Source of the DNA: Methanolobus sediminis
GTDB lineage: Archaea > Halobacteriota > Methanosarcinia > Methanosarcinales > Methanosarcinaceae
Length of the DNA: 64,000 nucleotides
Direction of reading: 5' to 3'
Assembly (NCBI RefSeq): GCF_031312595.1
Contig: NZ_CP133592.1
Span: 310,001 to 374,000 of the forward strand
The notes beneath the pieces were generated by a model that worked only from the letters and a program-made list of their open reading frames with translations, did not search any database and had not been told where the DNA came from. This document shows, in pieces, positions 10,353-19,360 of this stretch. Position 1 is the stretch's first letter; the number at the start of each line of letters is the position of its first letter. Both the position numbers and the translations under genes were made by a program.

Positions 10353-11911
10353 GCTTCCGCAATATAAATAACTATACGCCTATTATCATATACCTTGCTT
10401 TTTTTAGAATCGATATTACTCATTATAGACCTATAAGAGTAAGTATCGAAAACTAAATATTTGATATCATAAAGTTCAATAAAAGTTTTGTATCTATTAT
10501 CATCAACCGGAAAATTAGATATCCAGTCATATTTTCCCCAAAAATAGGTACCACTTTTTTGTACATATGGACCGTCAAAAAAATAACTCAGACTAAATAT
10601 ATCGGAAGCAATCGTTGAGTTGATTGCTTCGTCTTCACTGATGAAGTCATAAGTCAAAGCAACTGGCGGTATTGATGGAAATATTGCATGTCCGTTTGAT
10701 ATAGCAATTAATCGCCAAACATCACCCCCAGTTGTCAGAATATGGGAACTTAGCTCCATAGAATCTCTTGCCCATAGACCTGCAACGTTAGTTTGCTCTT
10801 TCATATACCAGTAACCTTGGGAATCACCAGTACGGTAATGATTATAAAAGCCAGAAAATATGGAAGAGGATAATATAATTAAAATGATGAAAATATGTAT
10901 GATTTTTGATTTACTGCCAGAAAAAAGCATGTTTTTAAAACCAATTGCTACAAAATAAATGGTTAAAGGTAATAATATAAATTTACCATAATCAGCTGAA
11001 AAAAAGATCAAAGAGAACATTAAAACTGTAACAAGCATAAACCATTCATTAGAACTTTTACTATCTTTAAAAATCGCATATGCTGCTCCTCCTATAGCAA
11101 AAATCAGAATTGGACCTACATATCTAGCTGTAGCCACTATTAACACCAGAAATGAACCATAGCGAGAACCAACCATCATAAATTTTGTTAAGAATGCAAA
11201 TGTAATTAAAAAAATGAGACTTGCCAAATATAAGGAATTTGCAAGAACTGAGTGCTGTTTAATCTTTGATGCAACATAACCAATAGATAACAAGAGTTGT
11301 GTAAAAACATAGGATACAAAAACAATCACTCCAAAATAAGCAAAGTTATGAGTTGCCCGTAAGAACAAAAACAATAGACATATAAGAACTATTTTTTTAG
11401 GTAGTGACATGTTTTCTTTTGCCAGAAAATAAAAAAAGAGAGGAAACATTACAAGGAATAGTCCTCTTGTACTTGCATCCCATACCGTAAATTGTAAAAT
11501 ACCCTGGCTTATAGAATAAAAAAGAGAAAAAGCGAACCTAAAAAAAAACTTGTCAGACAGACTAGTTGCCATAAGATATGCTGAAAACATACTGAATAAA
11601 CCAAGAGAAGTACCCATTACCCAAACCACTGATTCCATTTCGAAGTTTCCAAGTTGCTGTATACCTGAAAGAAGAAATGGAACAGAACTTGCATAAGAAA
11701 AGGTGTACAAGCCAAAAACAGAATATATGTTAATCCACCACTTAGCAAAACCAAATTGTGTAATAGAATTAGCTAGTACATGAATTTGATACGAATCATT
11801 GCCTATTTCATGGGGCACAGAAGGAAGTCTCAAGACAAGATTTAAAATAAATGCTAATGCAATTAAAATCAACTTGTTTTTCGAGTTCAATGTAGAGATT
11901 TTTTGAATCAT
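10349..11911 (-). CDS. Polytopic membrane protein, GT-C-like glycosyltransferase or polymerase candidate
   Basis: About 520 residues with 10 or more predicted membrane helices and a soluble C-terminal domain of about 130 residues. The first extracytoplasmic loop holds RLPSVPHEIGNDSYQIH, similar in place and style to the acidic motif of GT-C enzymes (PMT/ArnT/STT3 superfamily), which use polyprenyl-phosphate sugars on the outer face. That identity is inferred from topology, not from a firm family match; a Wzy-like polymerase is the alternative. The frame reaches a TTG at 11923; the ATG at 11911 is taken. It lies between GT2 and GT4 genes in the leftward train. Confidence 0.6.
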   Translation of the reverse strand: MIQKISTLNSKNKLILIALAFILNLVLRLPSVPHEIGNDSYQIHVLANSITQFGFAKWWINIYSVFGLYTFSYASSVPFLLSGIQQLGNFEMESVVWVMGTSLGLFSMFSAYLMATSLSDKFFFRFAFSLFYSISQGILQFTVWDASTRGLFLVMFPLFFYFLAKENMSLPKKIVLICLLFLFLRATHNFAYFGVIVFVSYVFTQLLLSIGYVASKIKQHSVLANSLYLASLIFLITFAFLTKFMMVGSRYGSFLVLIVATARYVGPILIFAIGGAAYAIFKDSKSSNEWFMLVTVLMFSLIFFSADYGKFILLPLTIYFVAIGFKNMLFSGSKSKIIHIFIILIILSSSIFSGFYNHYRTGDSQGYWYMKEQTNVAGLWARDSMELSSHILTTGGDVWRLIAISNGHAIFPSIPPVALTYDFISEDEAINSTIASDIFSLSYFFDGPYVQKSGTYFWGKYDWISNFPVDDNRYKTFIELYDIKYLVFDTYSYRSIMSNIDSKKSKVYDNRRIVIYIAEA

Positions 11912-11927
11912 TGTATCAAACAACAGT

Positions 11928-12812
11928 TTAGTTTTTTTTAGATAGATGTCTTGAGAAGATTTCTTTATATTTTTGATGCCTAAAGTAGTTTCTAACTTCT
12001 AAATCTGGAATCTTTTCTTGACGATTTACTTGGCTACTAAAATATCCTAAAAAGTAAGCCATTCCCGATAGTGGAATTTTTGAAAAAGAATACCTAATAG
12101 ATCTTAAAAAAACTAGTGGGAATGCATAACCTATATAATAATGACTTTTACCTAATGTAACATATCGCTTCCAATTGCCATCTGCACCCTGTGCATATCT
12201 TGTTGAAAAATGCTTGGCAGTTGGAAACCGTTTAACTTCATAGCCTGCTAATCTTGCCCTTACATTAATAACACTATCATAGGAATATGACTGGGGAATG
12301 CCACCAATCAAATCAAAACAATCTTTCCTCAATAGGAGGACACCTCCAGAAGGAAGATCAGAAGTTGTAGCAGGCACAAATTGACAATCCTTCACTATAT
12401 AGGGATAACCAGAAGCCACGCCTACTTTGGGATTTTGAACAAATTCTTCAATCATTGATTCAAAATATCTTGGATCAAGGTAAATATCACCGTCAATATT
12501 TCCTACATATTCAAAATTAGTTCCATTGGATTTGCAAAATTGATAGGCAAAATCAAAACCTATTTGCATTATTTTGGGTAAATGAAAACCAAGGTCACGA
12601 TTATTTTTTTTGGCTTCAGGCGTTAAACTTTTTATCCATTTATATTGAGTTTCTGCTTTTTTAATGAATAGTGATGAAGAATCCGTACTGTGGTCATCAA
12701 TGATTACCCAAAGAATAGGCTTTAAGCTTTGCGATACGACAGAGTCTATCAATTTACCAATGTTCGCCTCTTCATTCTTGATGGGAGTTATAAGCACATA
12801 ATTGGAATCCAT
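11928..12812 (-). CDS. GT2 family glycosyltransferase
   Basis: GT-A fold transferase of 294 residues. The strand LITPIKNEEANI, the VIIDDHSTD motif near residue 36-44 and GNIDGDIYLD (DxD motif) near 108-118 are present. It lacks C-terminal membrane segments of the dolichol-phosphate mannose synthase type apart from a hydrophobic stretch near residue 235-255. ATG start with a clear AGGAGTGA ribosome site that overlaps the end of the preceding WbqC gene; the gap to that gene is three bases. Part of the leftward train and probably adds one residue of the repeat unit. Confidence 0.88.
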   Translation of the reverse strand: MDSNYVLITPIKNEEANIGKLIDSVVSQSLKPILWVIIDDHSTDSSSLFIKKAETQYKWIKSLTPEAKKNNRDLGFHLPKIMQIGFDFAYQFCKSNGTNFEYVGNIDGDIYLDPRYFESMIEEFVQNPKVGVASGYPYIVKDCQFVPATTSDLPSGGVLLLRKDCFDLIGGIPQSYSYDSVINVRARLAGYEVKRFPTAKHFSTRYAQGADGNWKRYVTLGKSHYYIGYAFPLVFLRSIRYSFSKIPLSGMAYFLGYFSSQVNRQEKIPDLEVRNYFRHQKYKEIFSRHLSKKN

Positions 12813-12815
12813 TTT

Positions 12816-13487
12816 TCACTCCTTAAATGGTAATTCACCCAAATTAAACAGAGCATCTATTGCAGACATATTTGCTTCAAACCCATCGTAGCACTGTTTG
12901 TAAACAGGATGCTCAAATTGTTGAAACTCAACGCTGACATCTGTAAAAAGACTCATATCCATATAGTCTTTTCCCATAGGGCCTGAAAAATAAACGTTAC
13001 CACCTACTGCTCTAACAGTATCAACAATCCTCTGAGTTCTTTTTGAATTCAACTCATAGTTTGTTGAATAATCTATTTTGATATCAATATCAAAAGCCTT
13101 AATCAAAAAGTTAATTAAAACCATATTGAAATCGATAAGCTTATCATATTTTCCATCATATATTCTTCGAAGCTCATCTTCATATGAACTAAAATAAGGA
13201 GATTTTTTGTACCAACCTGCAATTGTTTCAAAATGAGCTTTATTCCAAGAACGTTTGCCGATATTTATATGATTTTTAATTAGTATTTCATTAATAGGAA
13301 TTTCACTTTGATTCACAGGCACAGTTAACCAAGTCCAGCCATCAAAAGTTCTTATACGATTTCGATGTTGAAAATCACCATCATTAAATTGAGCATCATC
13401 ATGAATTACAAAAATATCCGAATGAAGCATCTTGTGAAAAAAGCCTAAGTATGGTAAATTGTTTGGCTGGTGAATAGCAACTTTCAC
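12816..13487 (-). CDS. WbqC-like family protein
   Basis: 223-residue protein that matches the WbqC family (PF08889) from memory: it opens with KVAIHQPNNLPYLGFFHKM and continues with VIHDDAQFNDGDFQHRNRI, both characteristic. The family is found in O-antigen and flagellin-glycan clusters; its biochemical role is thought to involve acyl or formyl transfer to amino sugars but is not settled. Its ATG overlaps the stop codon of the PIG-L deacetylase gene by four bases, and the next gene follows after three, so it is tightly coupled to N-acetyl sugar processing genes. This supports an amino-sugar modification role. Confidence 0.82.
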   Translation of the reverse strand: MKVAIHQPNNLPYLGFFHKMLHSDIFVIHDDAQFNDGDFQHRNRIRTFDGWTWLTVPVNQSEIPINEILIKNHINIGKRSWNKAHFETIAGWYKKSPYFSSYEDELRRIYDGKYDKLIDFNMVLINFLIKAFDIDIKIDYSTNYELNSKRTQRIVDTVRAVGGNVYFSGPMGKDYMDMSLFTDVSVEFQQFEHPVYKQCYDGFEANMSAIDALFNLGELPFKE

Positions 13488-14149
13488 TTAAAAAACCCCA
13501 TCAAAGAATCATCAATTCGTATTACTTCAAAGCACTCTGCATACTCGTAGCCCATCGCCCACCCATAAAATTTAGCCATTGCTTTAACTCTTTCAATCAA
13601 CTTTTCTCCACCGAATTTTGTATATTGACTGTTATATGCCCGTATACAATCTGCCTTTTTATCTATTGTAGAAGTTATATCGACAAAAAACTGTGGTTTA
13701 AACGCAAATATATTTGGCCGATAAGGCAATGGAGAGCCACTTAATACATTTTTTACTCTTCCTTGCCTCGCTGCGGCAGCCATCACTTCAGCAGCAGTTT
13801 TGTGATCTTGATGAGAATCGAATGGATGATGCGAGATTAAAATATCTGGTTTTATCCTATCAATAAGATCATCTACTTCCGAAACAACACCGGAATTTAC
13901 ACTAAGCCTTGTGGTTTTATAATCCAAAATTATCAATTCTTTTACACCAAGTATTTTAGATGCGAGTTCAGCTTCATCATGAAGAGTTGAATCTTTGTGC
14001 ATACTACCAGCTGAATCAGTATACCCACCTGATGTCAAAATTAGCATATATACCTCATCACCATTCTCTGAAAACTTCGCCAATGTACCACCAGCTTCCA
14101 GTTCCATATCATCCGGATGTGCACCCATTGCAAGTATTTTTCGGACCAT
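13484..14149 (-). CDS. PIG-L/LmbE family N-acetylglucosaminyl deacetylase
   Basis: 221 residues with the metal-binding AHPDDMELEAGG motif at residues 9-20 and the downstream SHHPFDSHQDHK histidines (near 108-119), the signature of zinc-dependent PIG-L/LmbE deacetylases that remove N-acetyl groups from GlcNAc conjugates. With WbqC, GNAT and hexapeptide acyltransferases next to it, a deacetylate-then-reacylate step on an amino sugar is a reasonable reading (inference). ATG start, preceded by an AGGTG ribosome site at normal distance, and coupled by overlap to the WbqC gene downstream. Confidence 0.9.
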   Translation of the reverse strand: MVRKILAMGAHPDDMELEAGGTLAKFSENGDEVYMLILTSGGYTDSAGSMHKDSTLHDEAELASKILGVKELIILDYKTTRLSVNSGVVSEVDDLIDRIKPDILISHHPFDSHQDHKTAAEVMAAAARQGRVKNVLSGSPLPYRPNIFAFKPQFFVDITSTIDKKADCIRAYNSQYTKFGGEKLIERVKAMAKFYGWAMGYEYAECFEVIRIDDSLMGFFK

Positions 14150-14157
14150 AGTAACAC

Positions 14158-14634
14158 CTATACTATTTTTTTATATAAATAATTAACATCTTCTTCAGCG
14201 AACTTCACAAAACCCTTTTTTTCATAGAAAGTTATAGCCTTTAAATTTTTCTTTTTGACTTTTAGCGTAATACAAGTACCATCTGGAACTGTTTTGATTA
14301 TATGCATCAATAGCTTTGACCCTATTCCTAGGTTTTGATTATTTTTTAATACTATGAATCGATGAATATGAACATTATTTTCGTTCTTTTTTGAACAAAT
14401 AACGTATCCAATTAATTGCTTTTTGTAAAAAGCAAACTTCGATAATTTCCATTTTTCAGGTAAATCATGCAAAAAATTATAAATATTCCATTCTTCTAAC
14501 TCAAAATCTGAACTTGAATCTATTAAACAAATATTTTCCATATAATTTACAATCGTATTTGGGGATAATGTTTCAATACATAACATATCATCAGCAGATT
14601 TATTATTTGTAGATTGTTCAGAATATATTTCCAT
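14158..14634 (-). CDS. GNAT family N-acetyltransferase
   Basis: 158-residue protein with the GNAT fold. The acetyl-CoA pyrophosphate-binding motif A is seen in NLGIGSKLLMHII near residue 100-112, preceded by the IHRFIVLKNNQ strand and followed by AITFYEKKGFVKF, the usual C-terminal motif B. The first 40 residues are not typical and may bind the acceptor. In this context an amino sugar precursor is the likely substrate, but GNAT proteins are diverse. ATG start; it sits 8 bp before the PIG-L gene and 18 bp after the hexapeptide acyltransferase gene. Confidence 0.82.
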   Translation of the reverse strand: MEIYSEQSTNNKSADDMLCIETLSPNTIVNYMENICLIDSSSDFELEEWNIYNFLHDLPEKWKLSKFAFYKKQLIGYVICSKKNENNVHIHRFIVLKNNQNLGIGSKLLMHIIKTVPDGTCITLKVKKKNLKAITFYEKKGFVKFAEEDVNYLYKKIV

Positions 14635-14652
14635 ACCATCACGATAGATATT

Positions 14653-15114
14653 TTATTTGAGATTTATTAAATCAATTTTCTTTATTTTTCTTGCAGGCAC
14701 GCCAGCAACAACAGTATATGATTCTACATTTTTAGTTACCACAGAACCTGCACCCACAACAGCCCCTGCACCCACAGAAACGTCCGGCATAATTATTGAC
14801 CCCGCACCTATCCATGCATCATCCTCTATAGTTACTGTGCCGTGTTTGCATGTTACATAAGGAGCAATTTTCGAATTATTGGGGTCAGATGCAGTGATAC
14901 AGATCACTCGAGGAGCAATGGAAACGCGGTCACCTATAATCACATTCTTCCGGTCTTGCAGTTTGTCGATAACAAGAAAACCTTCGCCAATATATACTTG
15001 ATTTCCAATGCAATAACCAGCTAAATTGAGAAGGTATATTCGAACCTTATTAGCGGGAGAGATTGAACCCAAATACTTAAGTATTTTCTTTAATGGTTTA
15101 TTTATTGCCTGCAT
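14653..15114 (-). CDS. Left-handed beta-helix (hexapeptide) acyltransferase
   Basis: 153-residue protein made mostly of hexapeptide repeats (for example IGDRVSIAP, VTIEDDAWIGAGSIIMPDVSVGAGAVVGAGSVV), ending in the VAGVPARKIKKI signature of the xenobiotic/maltose/serine acetyltransferase group. Such trimeric enzymes O- or N-acetylate sugars using acetyl-CoA. A basic, slightly hydrophobic N-terminus (about 30 residues) resembles colanic-acid type transferases. The ATG lies 17 bp inside the end of the DegT aminotransferase gene, so translation is coupled and the two proteins may act in succession (amination, then acylation). Confidence 0.88.
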   Translation of the reverse strand: MQAINKPLKKILKYLGSISPANKVRIYLLNLAGYCIGNQVYIGEGFLVIDKLQDRKNVIIGDRVSIAPRVICITASDPNNSKIAPYVTCKHGTVTIEDDAWIGAGSIIMPDVSVGAGAVVGAGSVVTKNVESYTVVAGVPARKIKKIDLINLK

Positions 15115-16285
15115 TTTCTATTACCTTAACAATTTTATCTAATTCCGTTTCTTTCAAAGTATGATAGTGAGGAACAACTAAAATTCTTTCAGATACAAAT
15201 TCAGTATTTGCACAATCTCCTTGATAACCATATTCTCTTTTTGCAATTTCCGGAGTTTTGGTAAACATTTTTGCGTTATCTATACCGTTTTCGAACAAAA
15301 GGATGGCAGTTTTATCTCTGGTGCAAGTATCTTTAAATAAAATAGGAAAAAGAAAATAATTACACCATGAATCCGGTTTTTCACAAGGAAGTTTTAACTC
15401 CAAAGAAGCCATTCTATCCATCAGGTAATATGAATTGACCCTGGTTGCGTCCACTACTTTTCTAAAACCACGCATTTTTTTTAGAATAACATGCAAGTTA
15501 CTGTTTCTAATCCTTCTTTTCTTAAAAGAATACTTGTTCATAACATCCACTTTTTTTTCAATCAACGAACCAAAGGGAAAGGAAAACAATCCAAACCAGG
15601 GTCTGTGATACAAAAATGAGCGGATGAATGAAATAAATGTATGCAAAATTTCATCCAAGGAACTTGATGTATCATAAGATTCAACTTCAGATTTAATCTT
15701 TTCAGCAAGTTCTTTTTCTTTTGTTACAATCAAACCACCTTCACCTGCAGAAATATATTTTCCACTCCGGAAACTGAAAAATCCAGCAATACCCATGGTA
15801 CCCGTTAGATTTCCTTTATACGTGCTTAGCAGCGAATGAGCACAGTCCTCTATTATCGGTTTATCTCCACAAATTTGCAGGATTTCATCCATTTCAGCCG
15901 GTCTTCCAAATATATGAACAACTACCACAGCATCAAGAACATCTATTTTTTGTGCGAGATCGACAGTACTTACGGTCAGGTTTTCCAAATCAATGTCAAG
16001 GAAAACAGGCACATGTCCCGCCTGAATAATCGCATCAAAATCACTGGGACAAGTATATAGTGAAATGCCGATTCTGGCTTTCTCAGGCAGGTCAAGAGCT
16101 TTTAGTATAGTGTACAGAGAAGTTCTTCCACTATTGGTCCAATATATGTCAGAATCTTCGAAAATACCTTTAATGAGAGATACGTCTGGAGTTTTCCAAA
16201 GATTTAATAAGGCATAAAAAAGGTCCTTCAGACCATAGTCGATGTTAAACCGGGGGATTAATCCCGGATTTAATTTTATTCCCAT
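15098..16285 (-). CDS. DegT/DnrJ/EryC1-type sugar aminotransferase
   Basis: 395-residue PLP-dependent aminotransferase of the DegT/StrS family. WTNSGRTSLYTILKAL near residue 49-64 is the phosphate-binding part, IIEDCAHS near 145 supplies the pyridine-ring Asp, and SFRSGKYISAGEGG near 171-184 carries the Schiff-base lysine. These enzymes aminate nucleotide-linked keto sugars. The C-terminal half is less typical, as in variants that are sometimes fused to lipid or peptide modification. ATG start; about 50 bp separate it from the DUF354 gene, and it overlaps the acyltransferase gene downstream. Supports formation of an amino sugar such as a 3- or 4-amino-deoxy hexose. Confidence 0.85.
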   Translation of the reverse strand: MGIKLNPGLIPRFNIDYGLKDLFYALLNLWKTPDVSLIKGIFEDSDIYWTNSGRTSLYTILKALDLPEKARIGISLYTCPSDFDAIIQAGHVPVFLDIDLENLTVSTVDLAQKIDVLDAVVVVHIFGRPAEMDEILQICGDKPIIEDCAHSLLSTYKGNLTGTMGIAGFFSFRSGKYISAGEGGLIVTKEKELAEKIKSEVESYDTSSSLDEILHTFISFIRSFLYHRPWFGLFSFPFGSLIEKKVDVMNKYSFKKRRIRNSNLHVILKKMRGFRKVVDATRVNSYYLMDRMASLELKLPCEKPDSWCNYFLFPILFKDTCTRDKTAILLFENGIDNAKMFTKTPEIAKREYGYQGDCANTEFVSERILVVPHYHTLKETELDKIVKVIENAGNK

Positions 16286-16338
16286 AAAGCCAGCCTACAA
16301 ACAATAATAAACAGTATTTATTGATAAAATATCTTGTT

Positions 16339-17385
16339 TCACACTAATTTGTTATCTGTCCATTCATCTATGATTTCATTCCTTTCAATCACATCGACCA
16401 TGAATTGATTCACATCAACTTTCTCTTTTAACATAATTTCCCTTTTTGACTTCCATAGTGAAGATGTATGCTCGGATTCTAGTAATTCAACAGCCTTTTC
16501 AAGAGCCATGTTCCTATCTTTCAGATTTATTGCCAAGCCATATTTTCTTTCGAGTTCATTTAAGTATCCTCTTTCAGTATTTGACACATAGATGGAAGGA
16601 ACACCAAGTATAGCAGCTTCTGATGCCATAGTAGCTCCCTCACCAATATACATCTTGGCAAAAAAAAGTACATCATGGAAATCTTTAGGAGCAATATCAA
16701 CCTGATGGCTTTTGATAGTATCCCAATGGGCATTTTCAGCGAAAATCAATACTCTGCCATATTGTTTAATTGTATTTATAAAATCAATGAGTTCGTCCTC
16801 AGTAGAAAAACTAAAGCCCTTAGCATTGAGATCATGATGTGAAGCCAGAGCTGACAGCCTAACGACTATGTAGTCTCCACTCAAACCATACTTGGTGAGA
16901 ACCTGCTTGTTAGGATTAAAACAATTAGGATGAAGATATGTCAATTCAAGATAACCGTTAAACCTTTCGTGTTTCTGCCCAAAATCCAGATAAAATGAGT
17001 TTGACGTATAAATCTTATCAGTAAAAGGAATAGCAATTTTTGCGACAAGACCTGCAATCTCTGTATCTGGAAAAGCAATGTGCGGTTTCCCTAAAATCTT
17101 GCTGACATGGGCGGCATATGGTGAACCCGGACTTACGAATATGTCTGGTCTGAAATTCCGGGATATCCGGTACAATTGTAGATCATTACTTAAAACACCA
17201 AATACTTTACCACTCATGGTATGATAATAGTATCCTAACTCATAATCAAATCCATAATCATCAAGTAGTTTTTTTGTATTCTCCTTGACCCGGGCATATA
17301 TCTTGATAATGTGTCCCTTTTTTTGCAATAAGGGAATAATTTCTTTAAAAACATTTATATCTTTGGGATGTCCTATGTCCAACAT
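16339..17385 (-). CDS. DUF354 family GT-B fold protein
   Basis: 348 residues from the ATG; resembles DUF354, a GT-B fold family related to UDP-GlcNAc 2-epimerases and found in archaeal surface glycan clusters. Seen: DIGHPKDINVFKEII at the N-terminus, SPGSPYAAHVSKILGKP, YVVRLSA-like strand and MYIGEGATMASEAAILGVPSI, matching the nucleotide-binding region of epimerase-like GT-B proteins. The first strand is cut short with the ATG at 17385; reading upstream adds Leu-Arg-Ile before it, and a good GGAAGTGAT ribosome site is spaced for the CTG at 17392-17394, so the true start may be CTG. The reaction is not established. Confidence 0.78.
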   Translation of the reverse strand: MLDIGHPKDINVFKEIIPLLQKKGHIIKIYARVKENTKKLLDDYGFDYELGYYYHTMSGKVFGVLSNDLQLYRISRNFRPDIFVSPGSPYAAHVSKILGKPHIAFPDTEIAGLVAKIAIPFTDKIYTSNSFYLDFGQKHERFNGYLELTYLHPNCFNPNKQVLTKYGLSGDYIVVRLSALASHHDLNAKGFSFSTEDELIDFINTIKQYGRVLIFAENAHWDTIKSHQVDIAPKDFHDVLFFAKMYIGEGATMASEAAILGVPSIYVSNTERGYLNELERKYGLAINLKDRNMALEKAVELLESEHTSSLWKSKREIMLKEKVDVNQFMVDVIERNEIIDEWTDNKLV

Positions 17386-17430
17386 TATACGCAGTGAATC
17401 ACTTCCAAGCTATTTTTTGCAGCAAACATA

Positions 17431-18432
17431 TCAAGATAGGGACTTAATACATTTTAAACCAACCATTGCAACTTTTTTTCTGGTCGCTGAATGAACCTTC
17501 TCATATCTCCCAAAGTTCACCATTTCCCCACCAAACCTTCTTTTAAACTCCCTGACACCATAAGGCTTATCTGGATGACCTGCACCTCCAAAATCAAATA
17601 CCTTGTACTTTCCAGCATTCTCTTTCAGAATCTGCCATACAAGTGCCTCATCAACATAATCAACCCCTTGCTTAGACCCTGCATACCAGTCATAAACTAT
17701 ATCTTTATAGTTCAATGTTATTCTCGTGCCTATGGCTTTATTGTCCTTCAAGGCAATGAAGAAGTCTGCATGCCCCTTGGAAACAAGGGAATCATAAGCA
17801 GTCTCAAAAAGAGAGATATCGGCTATTGGGATCTTGAAGCGCCTATAGGTTTCAAGTACCAGTTCATAGCAGGCACAGACTTCATCTGAGTTTTCCACTT
17901 TCCGGACAACTATCCCATTTTTTTCAGCACGGTTTATACCTTTCCTGCGGGACTTGTGGATGCCACTCCATATCTCATCTTCCTTCCGGTCAAGATCTAT
18001 CAGAAAGTCCAGATGCTGATCGTACTCAAAACCCAGAGAGTCAAGTCTTTGCCTTGAATCACTCGTATCCCACATGTTACGAATCTGCGTGTAAACAATG
18101 CTGCCACCAACAAGCGTATTATAGTGTTTTAAGAGAGAAACAACAGCCTCCAAGCCCTTTTGAGAATCCTTGAAAAGAGGGCCTCCTTGTATTACTGAGC
18201 GGGATGAGAACTTTGACAGCAAACCCTGCATCTCACTGATTATAGCACTCTGTAGGACAGCTAGAACCTCACCATCGTCTTCATCAATTGCCATTAGAGA
18301 TATCGACTCATAGTTCTTTGTCCGGTTGAACACATCAGCAATCATCGTGCTCTGGAAAATATTTCCCTTTGGATGGGAAAGAACGAATGCATCCCACTCA
18401 CCTTTTTCAAAAGAATCCGTTATTTCAATCAT
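17431..18432 (-). CDS. FemAB/GNAT-fold peptidyl- or acyltransferase-like protein
   Basis: 333-residue protein resembling the FemAB-related GNAT superfamily proteins found in bacterial exosortase/EPS loci (lipid II:glycyltransferase-like). Seen: WDAFVLSHPKGNIFQST at the N-terminus, SGIHKSRRKGINRAEKNG in the middle (residues about 158-175) and the C-terminal KVFDFGGAGHPDKPYGVREF with FKRRFGGE, all typical of this group. Archaea lack murein, so a role in attaching an amino acid or acyl group to a glycan is inferred. ATG start; 45 bp before DUF354 and 22 bp after the deacetylase-like gene in the leftward train. Confidence 0.8.
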   Translation of the reverse strand: MIEITDSFEKGEWDAFVLSHPKGNIFQSTMIADVFNRTKNYESISLMAIDEDDGEVLAVLQSAIISEMQGLLSKFSSRSVIQGGPLFKDSQKGLEAVVSLLKHYNTLVGGSIVYTQIRNMWDTSDSRQRLDSLGFEYDQHLDFLIDLDRKEDEIWSGIHKSRRKGINRAEKNGIVVRKVENSDEVCACYELVLETYRRFKIPIADISLFETAYDSLVSKGHADFFIALKDNKAIGTRITLNYKDIVYDWYAGSKQGVDYVDEALVWQILKENAGKYKVFDFGGAGHPDKPYGVREFKRRFGGEMVNFGRYEKVHSATRKKVAMVGLKCIKSLS

Positions 18433-18454
18433 AGAAAGACTCCGTTATCTTGTC

Positions 18455-19246
18455 TCAACCAACCGTCTTCCTGTACCAGATAATACCGGCTTTCCCTATA
18501 TTCTTCACATTCTGCATGACCAGCTCCTTTGTCCACCCATACATACCGTCGCACCACCTGTTCGGGTGGGCGAGTATGCAAATCTGCCTGAACTCTTCAC
18601 CTCTGATAAGACAGATGACATCATCCGTAGACCTCACATCTTGAGTGAGCCGAGTGTTCATACTGTCCTGGGGAGAATCAAGCACGTCCTTTACACGAAT
18701 GTTCCTGTCAGCCCATGTCCTGCCCGTGTCCGTCAAGTAGAGTACCTGTGAGTAGTCTAGAGAGAAATACGGTTCACCTATTATACCAAATTCCCTGAAA
18801 TCATAGTCTGCCCAAAGGTCCCTGTTAGACCATGAAACCAAAGGATTACCATGCATGCAGGCTGTGCTCACATCGGCATATCTACGCAGGTCTCCAAGTT
18901 CATTTTTGAAGATTTCCAAGGCTTTCTCTTTGTTTCCTTTCGCTTTATCCATGACCTCATAATGGAAGCCAACCTCATGACCAAGTTCAGCGACCTCCTT
19001 TATTGCATCAGGGATGAAAACATCCTTCACATGCCTGAAATAGTACGTGGAACTTATACCAAACTCATGCTCGAGACGTGCCATTTTAAGGTTCCTTTCT
19101 ACTGAACGATCTACATCATGACGCAGTATTATGCACTTACCTTCAGGAGCTTGCTGTAGATAATTTCGCACATTTGTTGTGCTATATGCACTGGCACATA
19201 TAGCTTCCAATAACTCTTTGTAAATGGATAATGTAAAATCTCTCAA
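18455..19246 (-). CDS. Polysaccharide deacetylase-like (NodB superfamily) protein
   Basis: About 263 residues with LRHDVDRSVERN (the Asp-Asp/His metal region), ELGHEVGFHYE (His motif) and CILAHPNRW near the C-terminus, the pattern of carbohydrate esterase 4-like deacetylases, including the group beside exosortase loci. The frame extends to an ATG at 19321 (288 residues), but the extra 25 residues look unlike the family, and a GGGGGT ribosome site sits seven bases before the TTG at 19244-19246, so that start is preferred; the ATG remains possible. First gene of the leftward 12-gene train, divergent from the archaeosortase gene. Confidence 0.8.
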   Translation of the reverse strand: MRDFTLSIYKELLEAICASAYSTTNVRNYLQQAPEGKCIILRHDVDRSVERNLKMARLEHEFGISSTYYFRHVKDVFIPDAIKEVAELGHEVGFHYEVMDKAKGNKEKALEIFKNELGDLRRYADVSTACMHGNPLVSWSNRDLWADYDFREFGIIGEPYFSLDYSQVLYLTDTGRTWADRNIRVKDVLDSPQDSMNTRLTQDVRSTDDVICLIRGEEFRQICILAHPNRWCDGMYGWTKELVMQNVKNIGKAGIIWYRKTVG

Positions 19247-19346
19247 CGTTATTACCCCCAATGAACACAAACTTATGCTATTAAGTTTCTCAAGTAAGAA
19301 AAACCTTACCTTTACATACATAGCAAATAAAAAATAAGTATAACAA

Positions 19347-19360
19347 TATTATATAAAAGT
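19347..19360. promoter_or_regulatory. Shared TATA element of the divergent archaeosortase and glycan transcripts
   Basis: The stretch TTATATAAAAG at about 19350-19360 is a good archaeal TATA box. On the plus strand it lies about 80 bases before the archaeosortase ATG; its near-palindromic TTTATATAAT read on the other strand lies about 100 bases before the TTG of the deacetylase gene. It could serve both directions. No start sites have been mapped. Confidence 0.45.

Noticed and set aside
18477-18751. Coding frames on the plus strand across the deacetylase-like and FemAB-like genes
   Set aside because: They are shadows of the leftward genes, lack domain motifs and have no ribosome sites.
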